Shown piece by piece: positions 1 to 8,544 of a stretch of 64,000 nucleotides of DNA. A model generated the notes under the pieces. It saw only the letters and a program-made list of their open reading frames with translations, searched no databases and was not told where the DNA came from. A program made the translations under genes and the position numbers. The stretch is from Sediminibacillus halophilus (GTDB lineage Bacteria > Bacillota > Bacilli > Bacillales > Amphibacillaceae): NCBI RefSeq assembly GCF_900103695.1, contig NZ_FNHF01000002.1, forward strand, positions 310,001 to 374,000. Direction: 5' to 3'. Each line of letters opens with the position of its first letter. Position 1 is the first letter of the stretch.

Positions 1-128
1 CTTCGTTCTTGCTTAATTCGTCGGGTCGAAGCCAGCAATAATAAGATTACCGACCAGTACAGCAGTGGATTTAAAAACAGCTTCCCGACTCCCATTGCTA
101 ACTCTATCAACCATGTATCCAGTGCCAT
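1..128 (-). CDS. minJ: MinJ-like polytopic PDZ protein, N-terminal fragment
   Basis: Only the first 42 codons are in the window; the gene runs off the left edge. The start is the ATG at 128, preceded by a GGGAGGG ribosome-binding site. The peptide begins MALDTWLIELAMG and continues into a hydrophobic stretch (NPLLYWSVILLLLA), which resembles the first membrane segment of B. subtilis MinJ, the topological factor that links DivIVA to MinCD at division sites. In B. subtilis minJ also lies next to ctpB, so position supports the call. The PDZ domain cannot be checked because it is outside the window. Confidence 0.6.
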   Translation of the reverse strand, partial: MALDTWLIELAMGVGKLFLNPLLYWSVILLLLASTRRIKQER

Positions 129-286
129 GCTATAACCCTCCCCACTCTATTCACAAACATACCGTGTCAAATATAGTACGTATATTATAGCATAGGGAAA
201 AGCCTGTAAGACAGCAATATTAAGAATCACTGATAGAATCTGACAAACCAATAAAGAAATAGCAGATCGAATAAGAAAGATAATTG

Positions 287-350
287 CTGGGGTCAGTCCC
301 CCACCTTATTAGCGCTTTACCACTCTAAATCAGTGGGGGACTGACCCCAG
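287..350. repeat. REP-like palindromic element, copy 1
   Basis: Two perfect 18-nt arms (287-304 and 333-350, cores GGGGTCAGTCCCC and GGGGACTGACCCC) flank a 28-nt interior containing TTTACCACTCTAAAT. The interior is shared with the copy at 6937-7012 and, inverted, with the one at 46754. It lies between ctpB and minJ. See the repeat-family finding. Confidence 0.85.
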
Positions 351-357
351 GATTCTC

Positions 358-392
358 ACAAAAACACCCGCCGGCGGGGTAGCTGGCGGGTG
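358..392 (-). terminator. Rho-independent terminator of ctpB
   Basis: On the minus strand the arms CACCCGCC (385-392) and GGCGGGTG (365-372, as complements) form an 8-bp GC-rich stem followed by a run of five T (360-364). It lies 9 nt after the ctpB stop. Confidence 0.8.
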
Positions 393-400
393 GAGGCTGT

Positions 401-1885
401 CTATTGAAATAATACTTCCAATGCCTTTTCTTTTTGTTTATCGTTGTTGCCTTCTCTTATCTTTTCTACGATATCTGCCTGCAATTTGTTTGCAGTTTGT
501 TCGTCTATTTTTCCATCGCTGTCAAGATTGTTGTCGGACTGGAAGCTTTTTACGGCATTCGCAGTTTTCTGGTCATAAAGCCCGTCCTTGTTGCCAGGTT
601 CGTAACCGAGTCCATTCAACATAATTTGAGCATTTTTCACTTGATCGTTGTTTTGATTCAATTGAAGGGGTTCCTCTACTTGCAGCGGGTTCGTATAAAA
701 GTAATCAGGCTGTTTGACTTCAATGGTAGGATCTATCCCTTTTTCATGAATCCAGTTCCCTTCTGGCGTCAACCATTTGAACAATGTCATTTTGATTGTG
801 CTGCCATCTCCCATCGGGATAGCCTGCTGAACTGTTCCTTTACCGAAACTGGTTGTCCCCACTAACTCTGCATCGCCGGCTTCTTTCATCGCACCTGCCA
901 GAATTTCTGAAGCAGAAGCACTTCCTTCGTCGATCAGGACATTGATTGGATAACCTTTCTTTTCATCAATCTCTGAGAAGTACCGTGACTTTTCTCCATT
1001 ACGGTCTTCTATTTGTACATATGGTGTATCTTTCGGAATGAAATTTTTCAATATATCCTCTACGGCTGTGAACAAGCCGCCCGGATTTCCTCGGACATCG
1101 ATAACCAATCCATCAATACCCTTGTCTTCCAACTTAGCGAGCTCTTCATCGAACCGTTTCGCAGTCCCTTCTGAGAAGGAAGTTATTTCAATGATGCCTG
1201 CTGTTTTTCCGTTTACCTCTTTCGTATCGGAATATACTGTCTCGAGTGGAATATCGTCTCTTGTCAATTCAATATTCAACGGATCGGAAACACCAGGACG
1301 ATTGATTTCCAACGTAACCTTTGAACCCTGTTCTCCTCTGATTTTGGAAACAGCGTCATAAAGATCTAAACCTTCTACACTTTCCCCATCGACTTTCAAG
1401 ATTTGGTCGTTCGGCTTTAATCCAGCTTCTTCTGCTGGCGAATCCTTGATTGGAGCGATAACAGTGACCTTGCCTTCCACCATGCTAACCTCGGCACCGA
1501 TCCCTTCGAATGAGGATTCAATCGAATGATTGAACTCTTCTACAGTTTCTTGGTCCATATACACGCTGTAGGGATCTTCCAAGCTGTCCATCATTCCCTG
1601 AATCGCACCTTCAATCAACTTGCTGTCTTCTACATCTTCCAGATAGCTGTCCTTGATCAGGTTAAATGCCTTGTTTACTTTTGCCAGTTTTTCATTTCCT
1701 TGTGAAGATCCGATTAACTCCTGCTGCTCTTCCTCGCTTAAATCGGCGAATGTTCCGCCGTTCCCGCCTTGTTGAGCGGTTGAATCCTGTGACTGGGCGA
1801 GCTGGACACCGAAGTATGCGCCAACACCGCCAAGCAGGAGGGCAGCCACCATAATCGCTGCTATGTAGCTTTTTTTGAGATTCAT
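401..1885 (-). CDS. ctpB: CtpB-type carboxy-terminal processing protease (S41)
   Basis: A secreted or membrane-tethered serine protease of 494 residues. A signal/anchor segment lies at about 7-27, a PDZ domain at about 128-195, the S41 protease core at about 225-390, and a C-terminal PG_binding_1 domain at about 414-470. Tail-specific protease catalytic residues are visible: Ser324 in GSASASE, Lys349 in FGKG and Gln353 in KGTVQQ. In B. subtilis CtpB cleaves SpoIVFA and helps activate sigma-K, but paralogues exist, so the sporulation role is inferred from synteny. The start at 1885 has GGAG 8 nt upstream; an in-frame TTG at 1954 has no good ribosome-binding site and would displace the signal segment. 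Confidence 0.9.
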   Translation of the reverse strand: MNLKKSYIAAIMVAALLLGGVGAYFGVQLAQSQDSTAQQGGNGGTFADLSEEEQQELIGSSQGNEKLAKVNKAFNLIKDSYLEDVEDSKLIEGAIQGMMDSLEDPYSVYMDQETVEEFNHSIESSFEGIGAEVSMVEGKVTVIAPIKDSPAEEAGLKPNDQILKVDGESVEGLDLYDAVSKIRGEQGSKVTLEINRPGVSDPLNIELTRDDIPLETVYSDTKEVNGKTAGIIEITSFSEGTAKRFDEELAKLEDKGIDGLVIDVRGNPGGLFTAVEDILKNFIPKDTPYVQIEDRNGEKSRYFSEIDEKKGYPINVLIDEGSASASEILAGAMKEAGDAELVGTTSFGKGTVQQAIPMGDGSTIKMTLFKWLTPEGNWIHEKGIDPTIEVKQPDYFYTNPLQVEEPLQLNQNNDQVKNAQIMLNGLGYEPGNKDGLYDQKTANAVKSFQSDNNLDSDGKIDEQTANKLQADIVEKIREGNNDKQKEKALEVLFQ

Positions 1886-1997
1886 GGTATTCACTCCAAT
1901 GGATTTAATTCTATTTCTGCCTAAGTTTCTCCCTACTACTTTAACACGAAACAAATGCTGGTAGAGAAATAATGGGCAAAATGGATGAGGATGTAAG

Positions 1998-2035
1998 AAA
2001 AAGGCATCACACCGTAACTGTGCGATGCCTTTTCT
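1998..2035 (-). terminator. Terminator after the M23 peptidase gene
   Basis: Inverted repeat AAAAAGGCATC / GATGCCTTTT around a 15-nt loop that adds CACA/TGTG pairing. T-rich tails occur on both strands; in the minus direction it ends the ftsE-ftsX-M23 transcript. Confidence 0.8.
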
Positions 2036-2081
2036 TAATTCAGTTTATGCGGGACTTGTCCCAAACATGTCTAGTAAAGAC

Positions 2082-3506
2082 TTAGAAATAACTATAAGGG
2101 TTTACTGCGTTGCTTTTCGAAATGTTCCACGGACCTTTATGCAATTCAAAGTGCAAGTGTGGACCAGTCGAATGACCGGTGTTACCCATTTGACCGATTT
2201 GGTCCCCTTGACTTACAGATTGACCGGTCGAAACGTTAAAACTGTTCAGGTGAGCATATACGGTAGTGTAAACTTGTCCATTAATATAATGGCTGATAAA
2301 TACACAGTTTCCATAGCTGGAGGACTTATATGCCCGACTAACTACACCGCTAGCTGATGCTCTGACAGGTGTTCCTATCCCGCTTGCTATGTCAATCCCG
2401 GCGTGGAAACTTCCCCAGCGCATTCCCAAACCGGACGTATGGTCACCATTTGCCGGAATGATGAAATTGCCATTCCCACTTGTTTGCTGGGAGGAAGAAG
2501 AGCTGCTGCCGGAAGATGATTTGCTGTTACTGCTGCTTCCGTTTGATTCTGCCTTTTTGCGTTCTGCTTCTTCTTTACGTTTTTTCTCAGCAGCCATTTT
2601 TTCCAGTTCCTGCTTCTGTGATTGTGCCTGTTGGATTGCTTTTTGAATGGCACTTTCCTGGCTTGCGAGCAATTGTTGTTCTTCCTCTAAGGACATCTTA
2701 TATTCTTCGAGTTCGTGTTGTTCGTCTTCCAACTCGTTCATATAGGACTCTTTTTTCTCCATTTTTTGACTTAAATCAGCTTTTAACGATTCAAGCTCCT
2801 GTTTTTGTTGCTGCAGGCTGTTCTTCTTGTCTTCCAACTGGGCTTGCTTCGTTTCCAACTGTTGTTTCTTCGTTTCTACCTCTTCTTGCTTTTCTTCCAG
2901 TTCGGCCTTTTCAGCACGGTGAGTTTCCATGATGTCTTTATCCTGATCCATGATTTTATTCACCGCAGTTGCCCGATTAATAAAATCACCGAAATTTTGA
3001 GCGCCCATCAGCACTTCCAAGTAACTGATGTCTCCGCCGTTTTTCTGGATATTGCGCAAACGACTTTTCAACAATTCTTCACGTTTGGCAATCCGCTCTT
3101 TCAATTCCTCGATATCGGCTTTCAACTGTTCAATCTCCTGCTTAGTCTGTTCGATTTCTGCAGTTGTCTGCTCGATTTCCTGATTGGTAGTACTTATTTC
3201 CGCTTCTTTGCTCGCAATTTTTTCTTGAGCGTCGGATAGTTCCTGATCAATTTTCTCTATTTCATTTGTTACCTTGTTCTGATTCTCTTTGTTTTGTTCA
3301 ATCTTTTCTTCCGTATTGGATTTTTTTCCGCTCACTTCGCTTTTTTCACTGCTGACATCATTCTGCTTTTCTTTCAATGAGTTGATTTCATCTTTTACGC
3401 TGTCGATTTCGTTTGCTTCTACCTGGCTGACACCCGGTAACACAGTACCTAACGATAATGCAGTTATCATGATCAAATAAGCCGGTTTTTTCTTAATCAT
3501 CTTCAT
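2082..3506 (-). CDS. Secreted coiled-coil M23 (LytM) peptidoglycan hydrolase, PcsB/EnvC-like
   Basis: A 474-residue exported protein: signal peptide 1-31 (ending VEA), a long Glu/Lys/Gln-rich coiled coil at about 35-300, a Ser-rich linker at about 310-340 and a C-terminal M23 domain. Zinc-site motifs are present: HAGID near residue 372 and HLH near 452. The neighbours are ftsX and ftsE upstream in the same direction, the arrangement expected for a hydrolase activated through its coiled coil by FtsEX, as for PcsB and EnvC. B. subtilis FtsEX instead activates CwlO, which has an NlpC/P60 domain. Two ATGs (3506 and 3500) both lie downstream of the GGGGG ribosome-binding site. FtsEX dependence is inferred. 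Confidence 0.85.
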   Translation of the reverse strand: MKMIKKKPAYLIMITALSLGTVLPGVSQVEANEIDSVKDEINSLKEKQNDVSSEKSEVSGKKSNTEEKIEQNKENQNKVTNEIEKIDQELSDAQEKIASKEAEISTTNQEIEQTTAEIEQTKQEIEQLKADIEELKERIAKREELLKSRLRNIQKNGGDISYLEVLMGAQNFGDFINRATAVNKIMDQDKDIMETHRAEKAELEEKQEEVETKKQQLETKQAQLEDKKNSLQQQKQELESLKADLSQKMEKKESYMNELEDEQHELEEYKMSLEEEQQLLASQESAIQKAIQQAQSQKQELEKMAAEKKRKEEAERKKAESNGSSSNSKSSSGSSSSSSQQTSGNGNFIIPANGDHTSGLGMRWGSFHAGIDIASGIGTPVRASASGVVSRAYKSSSYGNCVFISHYINGQVYTTVYAHLNSFNVSTGQSVSQGDQIGQMGNTGHSTGPHLHFELHKGPWNISKSNAVNPYSYF

Positions 3507-3567
3507 AGTTCCCCCTGTTAGTACCTATTTATCGATTGATTTTTTCTTCCGTTGACTATTCCTCTGC

Positions 3568-4461
3568 CTACACCTTCAAGAATTTCCGTACACTCATGAC
3601 ACTGCCCCAGACTCCGATCACAGCACCTATTCCCAAAATAATCAGAGAAAGCTGCCAAGCAAACGGATTGAAAGGCATTAAGGAGACAAAATCAAATGTG
3701 ATCAATTGGCTAACATTTGTGTCTAGATAATAATAACCTGAGAGAATCGCTGCTATCGGTATCACACTTCCCAGTACGCCTAGCAGCAGTCCTTCGATGA
3801 AAAACGGCCAGCGGATAAATGCATTGGTTGCTCCGACGAGTTTCATAATGCCGATTTCCTTACTGCGGGCCATGATAGTGATTTTAATGGTGTTTGAAAT
3901 AAGGAAGATTGCCGTGAATACCAAACCGATGATCAAAGCTAATCCTATGTTTCTTGCATATTTATTGAAACGGAACAAATTCTGGACAACATCTTCTCCA
4001 TAATTAACTTCCTGAATATTGTCAAATTCTTCAATTTCCGAGGCTACATCAAACGTATCAAGCGGGTCTGCCGTTTTTATGACAAACGCGTCATTCAACG
4101 GGTTGTCCTGTTCAAACATTTCCCAGGTCTCCCCTTGTTCGCCCATACTTTCAATTAAGCCGTTTAACTCCTCTTCCTTGGAGGAATAATCTACACTAGC
4201 TACTTCTGGAATATTTTCGATTTGTTGACGAATATCGTCTACTTGCGCTTCATCTGCGGTAACTTCAACCAGCGCTTTGATTTCGACATCTTCTTCGATA
4301 TTGCCGGCAACCTGGTTTAAGTTGAGCATCAAAGCCAGAAATGCGCCGACCAGAATCAGCGTCGTAGTTACAGCTCCCACTGATGCTATGGTCATCCATC
4401 CGTTCCGACGGATATTTTTGGCGCCTTCACGAAGATGTCTGCTAAATGTATTAAATTTCAT
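3568..4461 (-). CDS. ftsX: Cell-division ABC transporter-like permease FtsX
   Basis: A 297-residue membrane protein that partners FtsE and passes ATPase-driven motion to a periplasmic peptidoglycan hydrolase. The first membrane helix is at about 20-45 (VTTTLILVGAFLALML), followed by an extracellular domain to about 160 and three more helices toward the C terminus; MARSKEIGIMKLVGA is the family's cytoplasmic loop. It overlaps the end of ftsE by 11 nt. The ATG at 4461 is chosen because GGGGTG lies 9 nt upstream; further in-frame starts at 4467 and 4488 have poorer spacing and lengthen the family N terminus. Confidence 0.93.
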   Translation of the reverse strand: MKFNTFSRHLREGAKNIRRNGWMTIASVGAVTTTLILVGAFLALMLNLNQVAGNIEEDVEIKALVEVTADEAQVDDIRQQIENIPEVASVDYSSKEEELNGLIESMGEQGETWEMFEQDNPLNDAFVIKTADPLDTFDVASEIEEFDNIQEVNYGEDVVQNLFRFNKYARNIGLALIIGLVFTAIFLISNTIKITIMARSKEIGIMKLVGATNAFIRWPFFIEGLLLGVLGSVIPIAAILSGYYYLDTNVSQLITFDFVSLMPFNPFAWQLSLIILGIGAVIGVWGSVMSVRKFLKV

Positions 4462-5137
4462 AGCCATATTCACCCCGATGTTCGTCACGTACCACTAAGC
4501 CGTCTTCGATAGCGATAACGCGTTTCTTGATAGTGTTCACAATCTCTTTGCTGTGAGTGGCCATTAGAATGGTTGTTCCTGCTGCATTTATTTCTTCAAG
4601 GATTTTCATGATTTCCCACGATGTTTCCGGATCCAGGTTTCCGGTTGGTTCATCAGCAATAACCAGTTGAGGATGATTGACAATCGCTCTGGCAATGGCT
4701 ACCCGTTGTTGTTCTCCCCCAGATAGTTCGTCAGGGATGAAGCGAGCCTTGTTTTTCAAACCGACTTGATCCAACACTTCCATAACTCGCTTGCGGATTA
4801 CTTTTGGGGTCTCCTCAATTACTTCCAGGGCGAATGCCACATTTTCGAAGACTGTCATTTTGGGGAGTAATTTAAAATCCTGGTAAACTACGCCGATATT
4901 TCTCCTTAAGTAAGGAACTCTTTTCCATTTCAGATCATGAAGCTTGTGGTTGTTGACAATGACTGTCCCTTTTGTTGGCTTCTCTTCTCTGAAAATCATT
5001 TTAATGAATGTAGACTTCCCCGCGCCGCTCGGACCGACAACATATACAAACTCACCCTGCTCAATGCGGACATCTATACCATTTAAGGCAGTAACGCCAT
5101 TCGGGTAAGTCTTGTAAACTCCCTGCATATCTATCAT
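4451..5137 (-). CDS. ftsE: Cell-division ATPase FtsE
   Basis: The ABC-type ATPase of the FtsEX complex, 228 residues. Walker A is GPSGAGKST at 35-43, the signature LSGGEQQR near 139 and Walker B plus catalytic Glu is VIADEPTGNLD near 160. It is the first gene of an ftsE-ftsX-M23 transcription unit. About 370 nt of non-coding DNA precede it, including a possible SigD-type promoter at 5391-5417. Confidence 0.95.
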   Translation of the reverse strand: MIDMQGVYKTYPNGVTALNGIDVRIEQGEFVYVVGPSGAGKSTFIKMIFREEKPTKGTVIVNNHKLHDLKWKRVPYLRRNIGVVYQDFKLLPKMTVFENVAFALEVIEETPKVIRKRVMEVLDQVGLKNKARFIPDELSGGEQQRVAIARAIVNHPQLVIADEPTGNLDPETSWEIMKILEEINAAGTTILMATHSKEIVNTIKKRVIAIEDGLVVRDEHRGEYGYEI

Positions 5138-5159
5138 AAATTTATCACCTTTATCTCAA

Positions 5160-5508
5160 TATGTTATATCTTGTTGAATTTTCTAGCTAGCCGCCGCTGA
5201 TTAATTTGTCGAATCAGCAATTCTTTTACATTATAACATCTCTTATTGATTTTTTTAGCCATAAAATTATTACATTTATATTTCAACGTTAGCAATGTCA
5301 CAACAATTCGCATCAACGAAACTTCCAGGATTTTGACGGATTAATAGAATTAGACGGGAAGCTTGCCAGAAAATTTCAACTTCCTACCTTTTATCGGCAA
5401 ATTTCTTGATTTGTTAAACGAAATTTCAAAAGTGCCCGAACACATCGATATTTCGACAAGTGTCTAACGTACAGTGCGAGGGAATAATCAGGGTATTTCC
5501 TATTGCAC
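5160..5508. other. Intergenic region upstream of ftsE
   Basis: About 350 nt without a supportable gene. It holds the ftsE leader, a GCTGATT/AATCAGC hairpin near 5191-5219, and a SigD-like box described separately. No riboswitch was recognised. Confidence 0.5.
5391..5417 (-). promoter_or_regulatory. Possible SigD-type promoter facing ftsE
   Basis: A perfect -10-like GCCGATAA (5391-5398) with TTAA 15 nt upstream (5414-5417; consensus TAAA). It is oriented toward ftsE, about 250 nt away. Weaker than the flgM promoter because the -35 deviates; could be chance. Confidence 0.4.
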
Positions 5509-5540
5509 AAAAAAAGACGCCCTCTTCAGGGCATCCTTTT
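5509..5540 (-). terminator. Terminator of cccB
   Basis: Stem GATGCCC / GGGCGTC (one G-U pair) with a 6-nt loop, followed on the minus strand by seven T. It is about 20 nt after the cccB stop. Confidence 0.85.
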
Positions 5541-5559
5541 ATTTGTTTCAGTCCTTCTT

Positions 5560-5928
5560 TTACTTTTTTTCCGCTAGCCAGGCAGATATCAACTCAGCAT
5601 CTTCCCCTGTCGCTTGTCCAGGCGGCATGCCACCTCTGCCTTTTTCGATGATTTCCAGTATCTCATCCTGCGAATACTTGCTGCCGATTTCCCGCAAGTC
5701 CGGTCCGACATTGCCGCTCAAGTCAGCTCCGTGACACGACTGGCAGCTTTTCTCGTATTCTTCTTCAGCAGCCGCCGTATCGATGGTCCCGTTTGTGTCA
5801 CCCGAATTTTCCTCGGTCTGCTGGTTCTCCGATGTAGATTGCCCATCATCCTCTGTCTGGTCGCCAGAACCACATCCGTTCAAGATGAAAGCTGCAGCAA
5901 GCAGAAAGAGAAATAAGATTTTTTTCAA
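5560..5928 (-). CDS. cccB: Cytochrome c551, lipoprotein form
   Basis: A small membrane-attached electron carrier of 122 residues. A lipobox (ILNGC) puts the lipidated cysteine at residue 19; an acidic, Ser/Thr-rich linker follows to about 58. The heme motif is CQSCH at 62-66 and the probable distal ligand is Met101 in GGMPPG. It starts at TTG (5928) with GGGGG 8 nt upstream. It sits between ftsE and yvjA as in B. subtilis and has its own terminator. Confidence 0.93.
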   Translation of the reverse strand: MKKILFLFLLAAAFILNGCGSGDQTEDDGQSTSENQQTEENSGDTNGTIDTAAAEEEYEKSCQSCHGADLSGNVGPDLREIGSKYSQDEILEIIEKGRGGMPPGQATGEDAELISAWLAEKK

Positions 5929-5974
5929 GGTTTATTCCCCCATTCGCTACGTTGTCATCTCTATTATAAGCAAA

Positions 5975-6844
5975 TCAGTGGTTTTTAAAACCCTCTCCAA
6001 GTACTTCCGTAGCATTCATGGCAACGACAAACGCTTGGGGGTCAATTCTTTTTACGAGTTGTGTCAATTTCGTGAATTCATTCTGAGCGACCACACACAT
6101 GACGATCCGCCGTTCCTGTTCCGTGTACCCACCGGTTCCATTTAAAACAGTAACGCCTCTATCAACATCCTGTAGTAAAGCGCGCCGGATATCTTCAGTA
6201 TAGTCCGTAATAATCAATACATTTTTCGATGTGTTCAGGCCTACCTGAACAAAATCGATCGTCCTGCTGGTTACGAACAGACCGATTAATGCATATAGTC
6301 CTTCTTCTACAGAGAAAACGAAGGTAGCCGTTAACACAATCATCCCATCAAAAATCGGTACACAAACACCAAGTGGGAGATGCGTGAATTTATGAAGGAT
6401 TTGTGCAGCAAGGTCGATTCCACCAGTAGAGGCCTTTCCACGAAAAACAATGCCAAGTCCGAGCCCGACACCCATTCCGCCAAAAATGGATCCAAGCAGC
6501 GGGTCCGGCGTTGCTGGCGGGAAATCCCGCGTTAGAAACACAAAGAACGGCAAGACAACCGTACCGACCAATGATTTTAGACCGAAATTTTTACCAAGAA
6601 TTATTACCCCGGAAATAAACAAAGGGATATTCAGTGCCCACTGTACTATAGAAGGCTCCCAACCAAACAATGATTTCGTTATCGTACTGATACCTGCCAC
6701 ACCGCCTGATGCGATATCATGAGGTAAGAGAAAAACATTAAATGCGAGCGCCACAAAAAACGCCCCGATAATAACCAACGAATATTCAATCACATGAACC
6801 AGCCATACCGGCATTGGATTCCGCCTATACTTTGCAATCATCAT
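5975..6844 (-). CDS. yvjA: YitT-family membrane protein (YvjA)
   Basis: A 289-residue protein with about five hydrophobic helices in the first 190 residues and a soluble C-terminal domain (DUF2179-like, with RIVMCVVAQNEFTKL). Family members are widespread in Bacillaceae and of unknown biochemical role; some have been proposed as transporters. ATGs at 6844 and 6841 both follow a GGGGTG ribosome-binding site. Position between cccB and prfB matches B. subtilis yvjA. Confidence 0.85.
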   Translation of the reverse strand: MMIAKYRRNPMPVWLVHVIEYSLVIIGAFFVALAFNVFLLPHDIASGGVAGISTITKSLFGWEPSIVQWALNIPLFISGVIILGKNFGLKSLVGTVVLPFFVFLTRDFPPATPDPLLGSIFGGMGVGLGLGIVFRGKASTGGIDLAAQILHKFTHLPLGVCVPIFDGMIVLTATFVFSVEEGLYALIGLFVTSRTIDFVQVGLNTSKNVLIITDYTEDIRRALLQDVDRGVTVLNGTGGYTEQERRIVMCVVAQNEFTKLTQLVKRIDPQAFVVAMNATEVLGEGFKNH

Positions 6845-6936
6845 AACACCCCGTTCATCAAGTAGCAGAGAAGGATAACCCTCCCCACCCCAACCTTAAG
6901 GAGTATATCATGACGACAAGTCGGTAACAAGACTTT

Positions 6937-7012
6937 GGGGACAGTCCCTCACCGCGGTAGCGCATTAGCGCGCCAGTGCTTTACCACGCTAAATCGGTGG
7001 GGGACTGTCCCC
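6937..7012. repeat. REP-like palindromic element, copy 2
   Basis: Arms GGGGACAGTCCCTCACC (6937-6953) and GGTGGGGGACTGTCCCC (6996-7012) pair at 16 of 17 positions. The 42-nt interior includes TTTACCACGCTAAAT, nearly the same as in copy 1. It ends 2 nt from the stop of the AI-2E-type exporter gene, so it may also act as a 3' hairpin. Confidence 0.85.
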
Positions 7013-7014
7013 TT

Positions 7015-8121
7015 TTACACTTGTTTTTCAGATTTTGCTTTGCGATGGATAAGGATAAACCGGTACATGTTGACAACGATCGATTTTCCCACTGCATAAG
7101 TTGGAACCGCCAGAATCAGACCGATAATGCCACCGAAGTTAGCAGAGACAAGCAAGATGAAAATAACGGTCAGCGGATGTATATCGAGCTTTTTTCCCAT
7201 TACTTGCGGTGAAAAAAAGTTGCTGTCGATTTGCTGAACGATGATGATCACCAACAATACGAGCAACGCCTTAATTGGCGACTCCGTCAAACCAACAATG
7301 ACAGCAGGTGCTGTCCCGATAAACGGGCCAATAAATGGAACGACATTGGTCACTGTTGCCACGACACCTAGGACGAGCGAGTATTGCAATCCAAGAATAA
7401 AATAACCGATTGTGAGCAGCGTACCGACACAGAGGCTGACAATCAGCTGCCCTTGAATATAAGAACTCAAAGCATGATCCAGGTCTTTTAGTACTTTTCT
7501 TCCCTCGCTCTCATATTTATCCGGGGTAAAGCGCAACAGCCGGTTCGGCAGCTTGCCGCCTTCCTTCAGCATATAAAACAACACGAACGGGACAGTGACA
7601 AGCAATACCACAATGTTGGTAATTGTAGTGATAACCGACACAATATTGGAACCAATCGACTCCAGTGAACTGCTAAGGTAATCGCCTACTTGGCTGCCGA
7701 GTTGGCCTGTCGAAACATTGCCATTCTCCTGAAAACGCTGAACCCAACCGTTGCTTTGGAAATCGGCTAGCCAGCCTTGCACACTTTCGACAAACTGGGG
7801 AATATTATCGACCAGTTTGGAAAACTGCTGCTGAAGTGGCGGCCCGATGAGAAAAACCAGGCCGGTCAATACGCCAGCGGCCAGTAAATATACAAGCAAA
7901 ATCGCCAGGGAATCCGGCATATATTTGCTTCCAAGATGGACAAACGGCCTCATCAAGTAGTATAAGACACCAGCCACGATGATAGGTGCAGCCAGCGTCG
8001 TAAAGATAATTACAAGCGGAGTAAACACAAAGCTTACTAAATCAAGTAAAAAAATTATCAATAACAACAAAATAATACCCACAGCCGGGACAAACCACTT
8101 GCGTCTCGTCAATTCGTACAT
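7015..8121 (-). CDS. AI-2E family (UPF0118) membrane transporter
   Basis: A 368-residue polytopic protein of the PF01594 family. An N-terminal hydrophobic pair (about 10-55) precedes a less hydrophobic region (about 85-150) and a cluster of C-terminal helices with family features such as NVVPFIGPFIG and DSNFFSPQVMG. Members have been linked to AI-2 export (TqsA) or Na+/H+ antiport in halophiles; the substrate cannot be told here. The ATG at 8121 follows GAGGAAG. The stop abuts REP-like copy 2. Confidence 0.85.
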   Translation of the reverse strand: MYELTRRKWFVPAVGIILLLLIIFLLDLVSFVFTPLVIIFTTLAAPIIVAGVLYYLMRPFVHLGSKYMPDSLAILLVYLLAAGVLTGLVFLIGPPLQQQFSKLVDNIPQFVESVQGWLADFQSNGWVQRFQENGNVSTGQLGSQVGDYLSSSLESIGSNIVSVITTITNIVVLLVTVPFVLFYMLKEGGKLPNRLLRFTPDKYESEGRKVLKDLDHALSSYIQGQLIVSLCVGTLLTIGYFILGLQYSLVLGVVATVTNVVPFIGPFIGTAPAVIVGLTESPIKALLVLLVIIIVQQIDSNFFSPQVMGKKLDIHPLTVIFILLVSANFGGIIGLILAVPTYAVGKSIVVNMYRFILIHRKAKSEKQV

Positions 8122-8143
8122 AACGTCACTTCCTCTTCTTTTC

Positions 8144-8494
8144 CTACCTATCCAAATAATAACCTAACAGCAAGGCCGGTAAACGTTGGAAGAGTTCGTA
8201 ATGGGAAGGAATCCTTGGATTGGTAGCATGCTCATCAAATTCTGCAGAAAACCCTATGCTGAAAACATCCTTACTTTATCTCGTGTTACCAATACCGGGA
8301 GCACATGAGTGGCTTTTAACGTCTTCCTTTATCTCAAACTGGTTTTCACGTAGCCTTTGACCGTTTATAGGTTTACTTTAACGCACTTCAATCATCAATT
8401 CACACTTCATACGGCTCTCTCCAAACGAAAGTACTGGAGATGCCGGTCACGAAAAAAATTCTCAGACCGGGATCAGGCAAAGAACAGACAAATA
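8144..8494. other. Intergenic region with a possible gene remnant
   Basis: About 350 nt between the exporter start and the prfB terminator. No RNA motif was recognised. On the minus strand a 41-codon frame (8144-8269) is open with protein-like composition (for example SHYELFQRLPALLLGYYLDR) but has no credible start or ribosome-binding site. It may be a decayed 3' gene end or chance. Confidence 0.3.
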
Positions 8495-8495
8495 C

Positions 8496-8537
8496 AAAAA
8501 AGACCGGAAAATGCCGCTCGGCACCTCTCCAGTCTTT
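8496..8537 (-). terminator. Terminator of prfB
   Basis: Minus-strand stem AAAGACTGG / CCGGTCTTT with an inner GTGCCG/CGGCAT pairing, followed by a T-rich tail; 8 nt after the prfB stop. Confidence 0.8.
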
Positions 8538-8544
8538 CTATCTC

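Noticed and set aside
287-350. The GGGGTCAGTCCCC palindrome as a transcription-factor operator
   Set aside because: Copies are mostly at gene 3' ends or between convergent genes, vary in the core, and share longer interiors with each other; a mobile REP-like origin explains this better.
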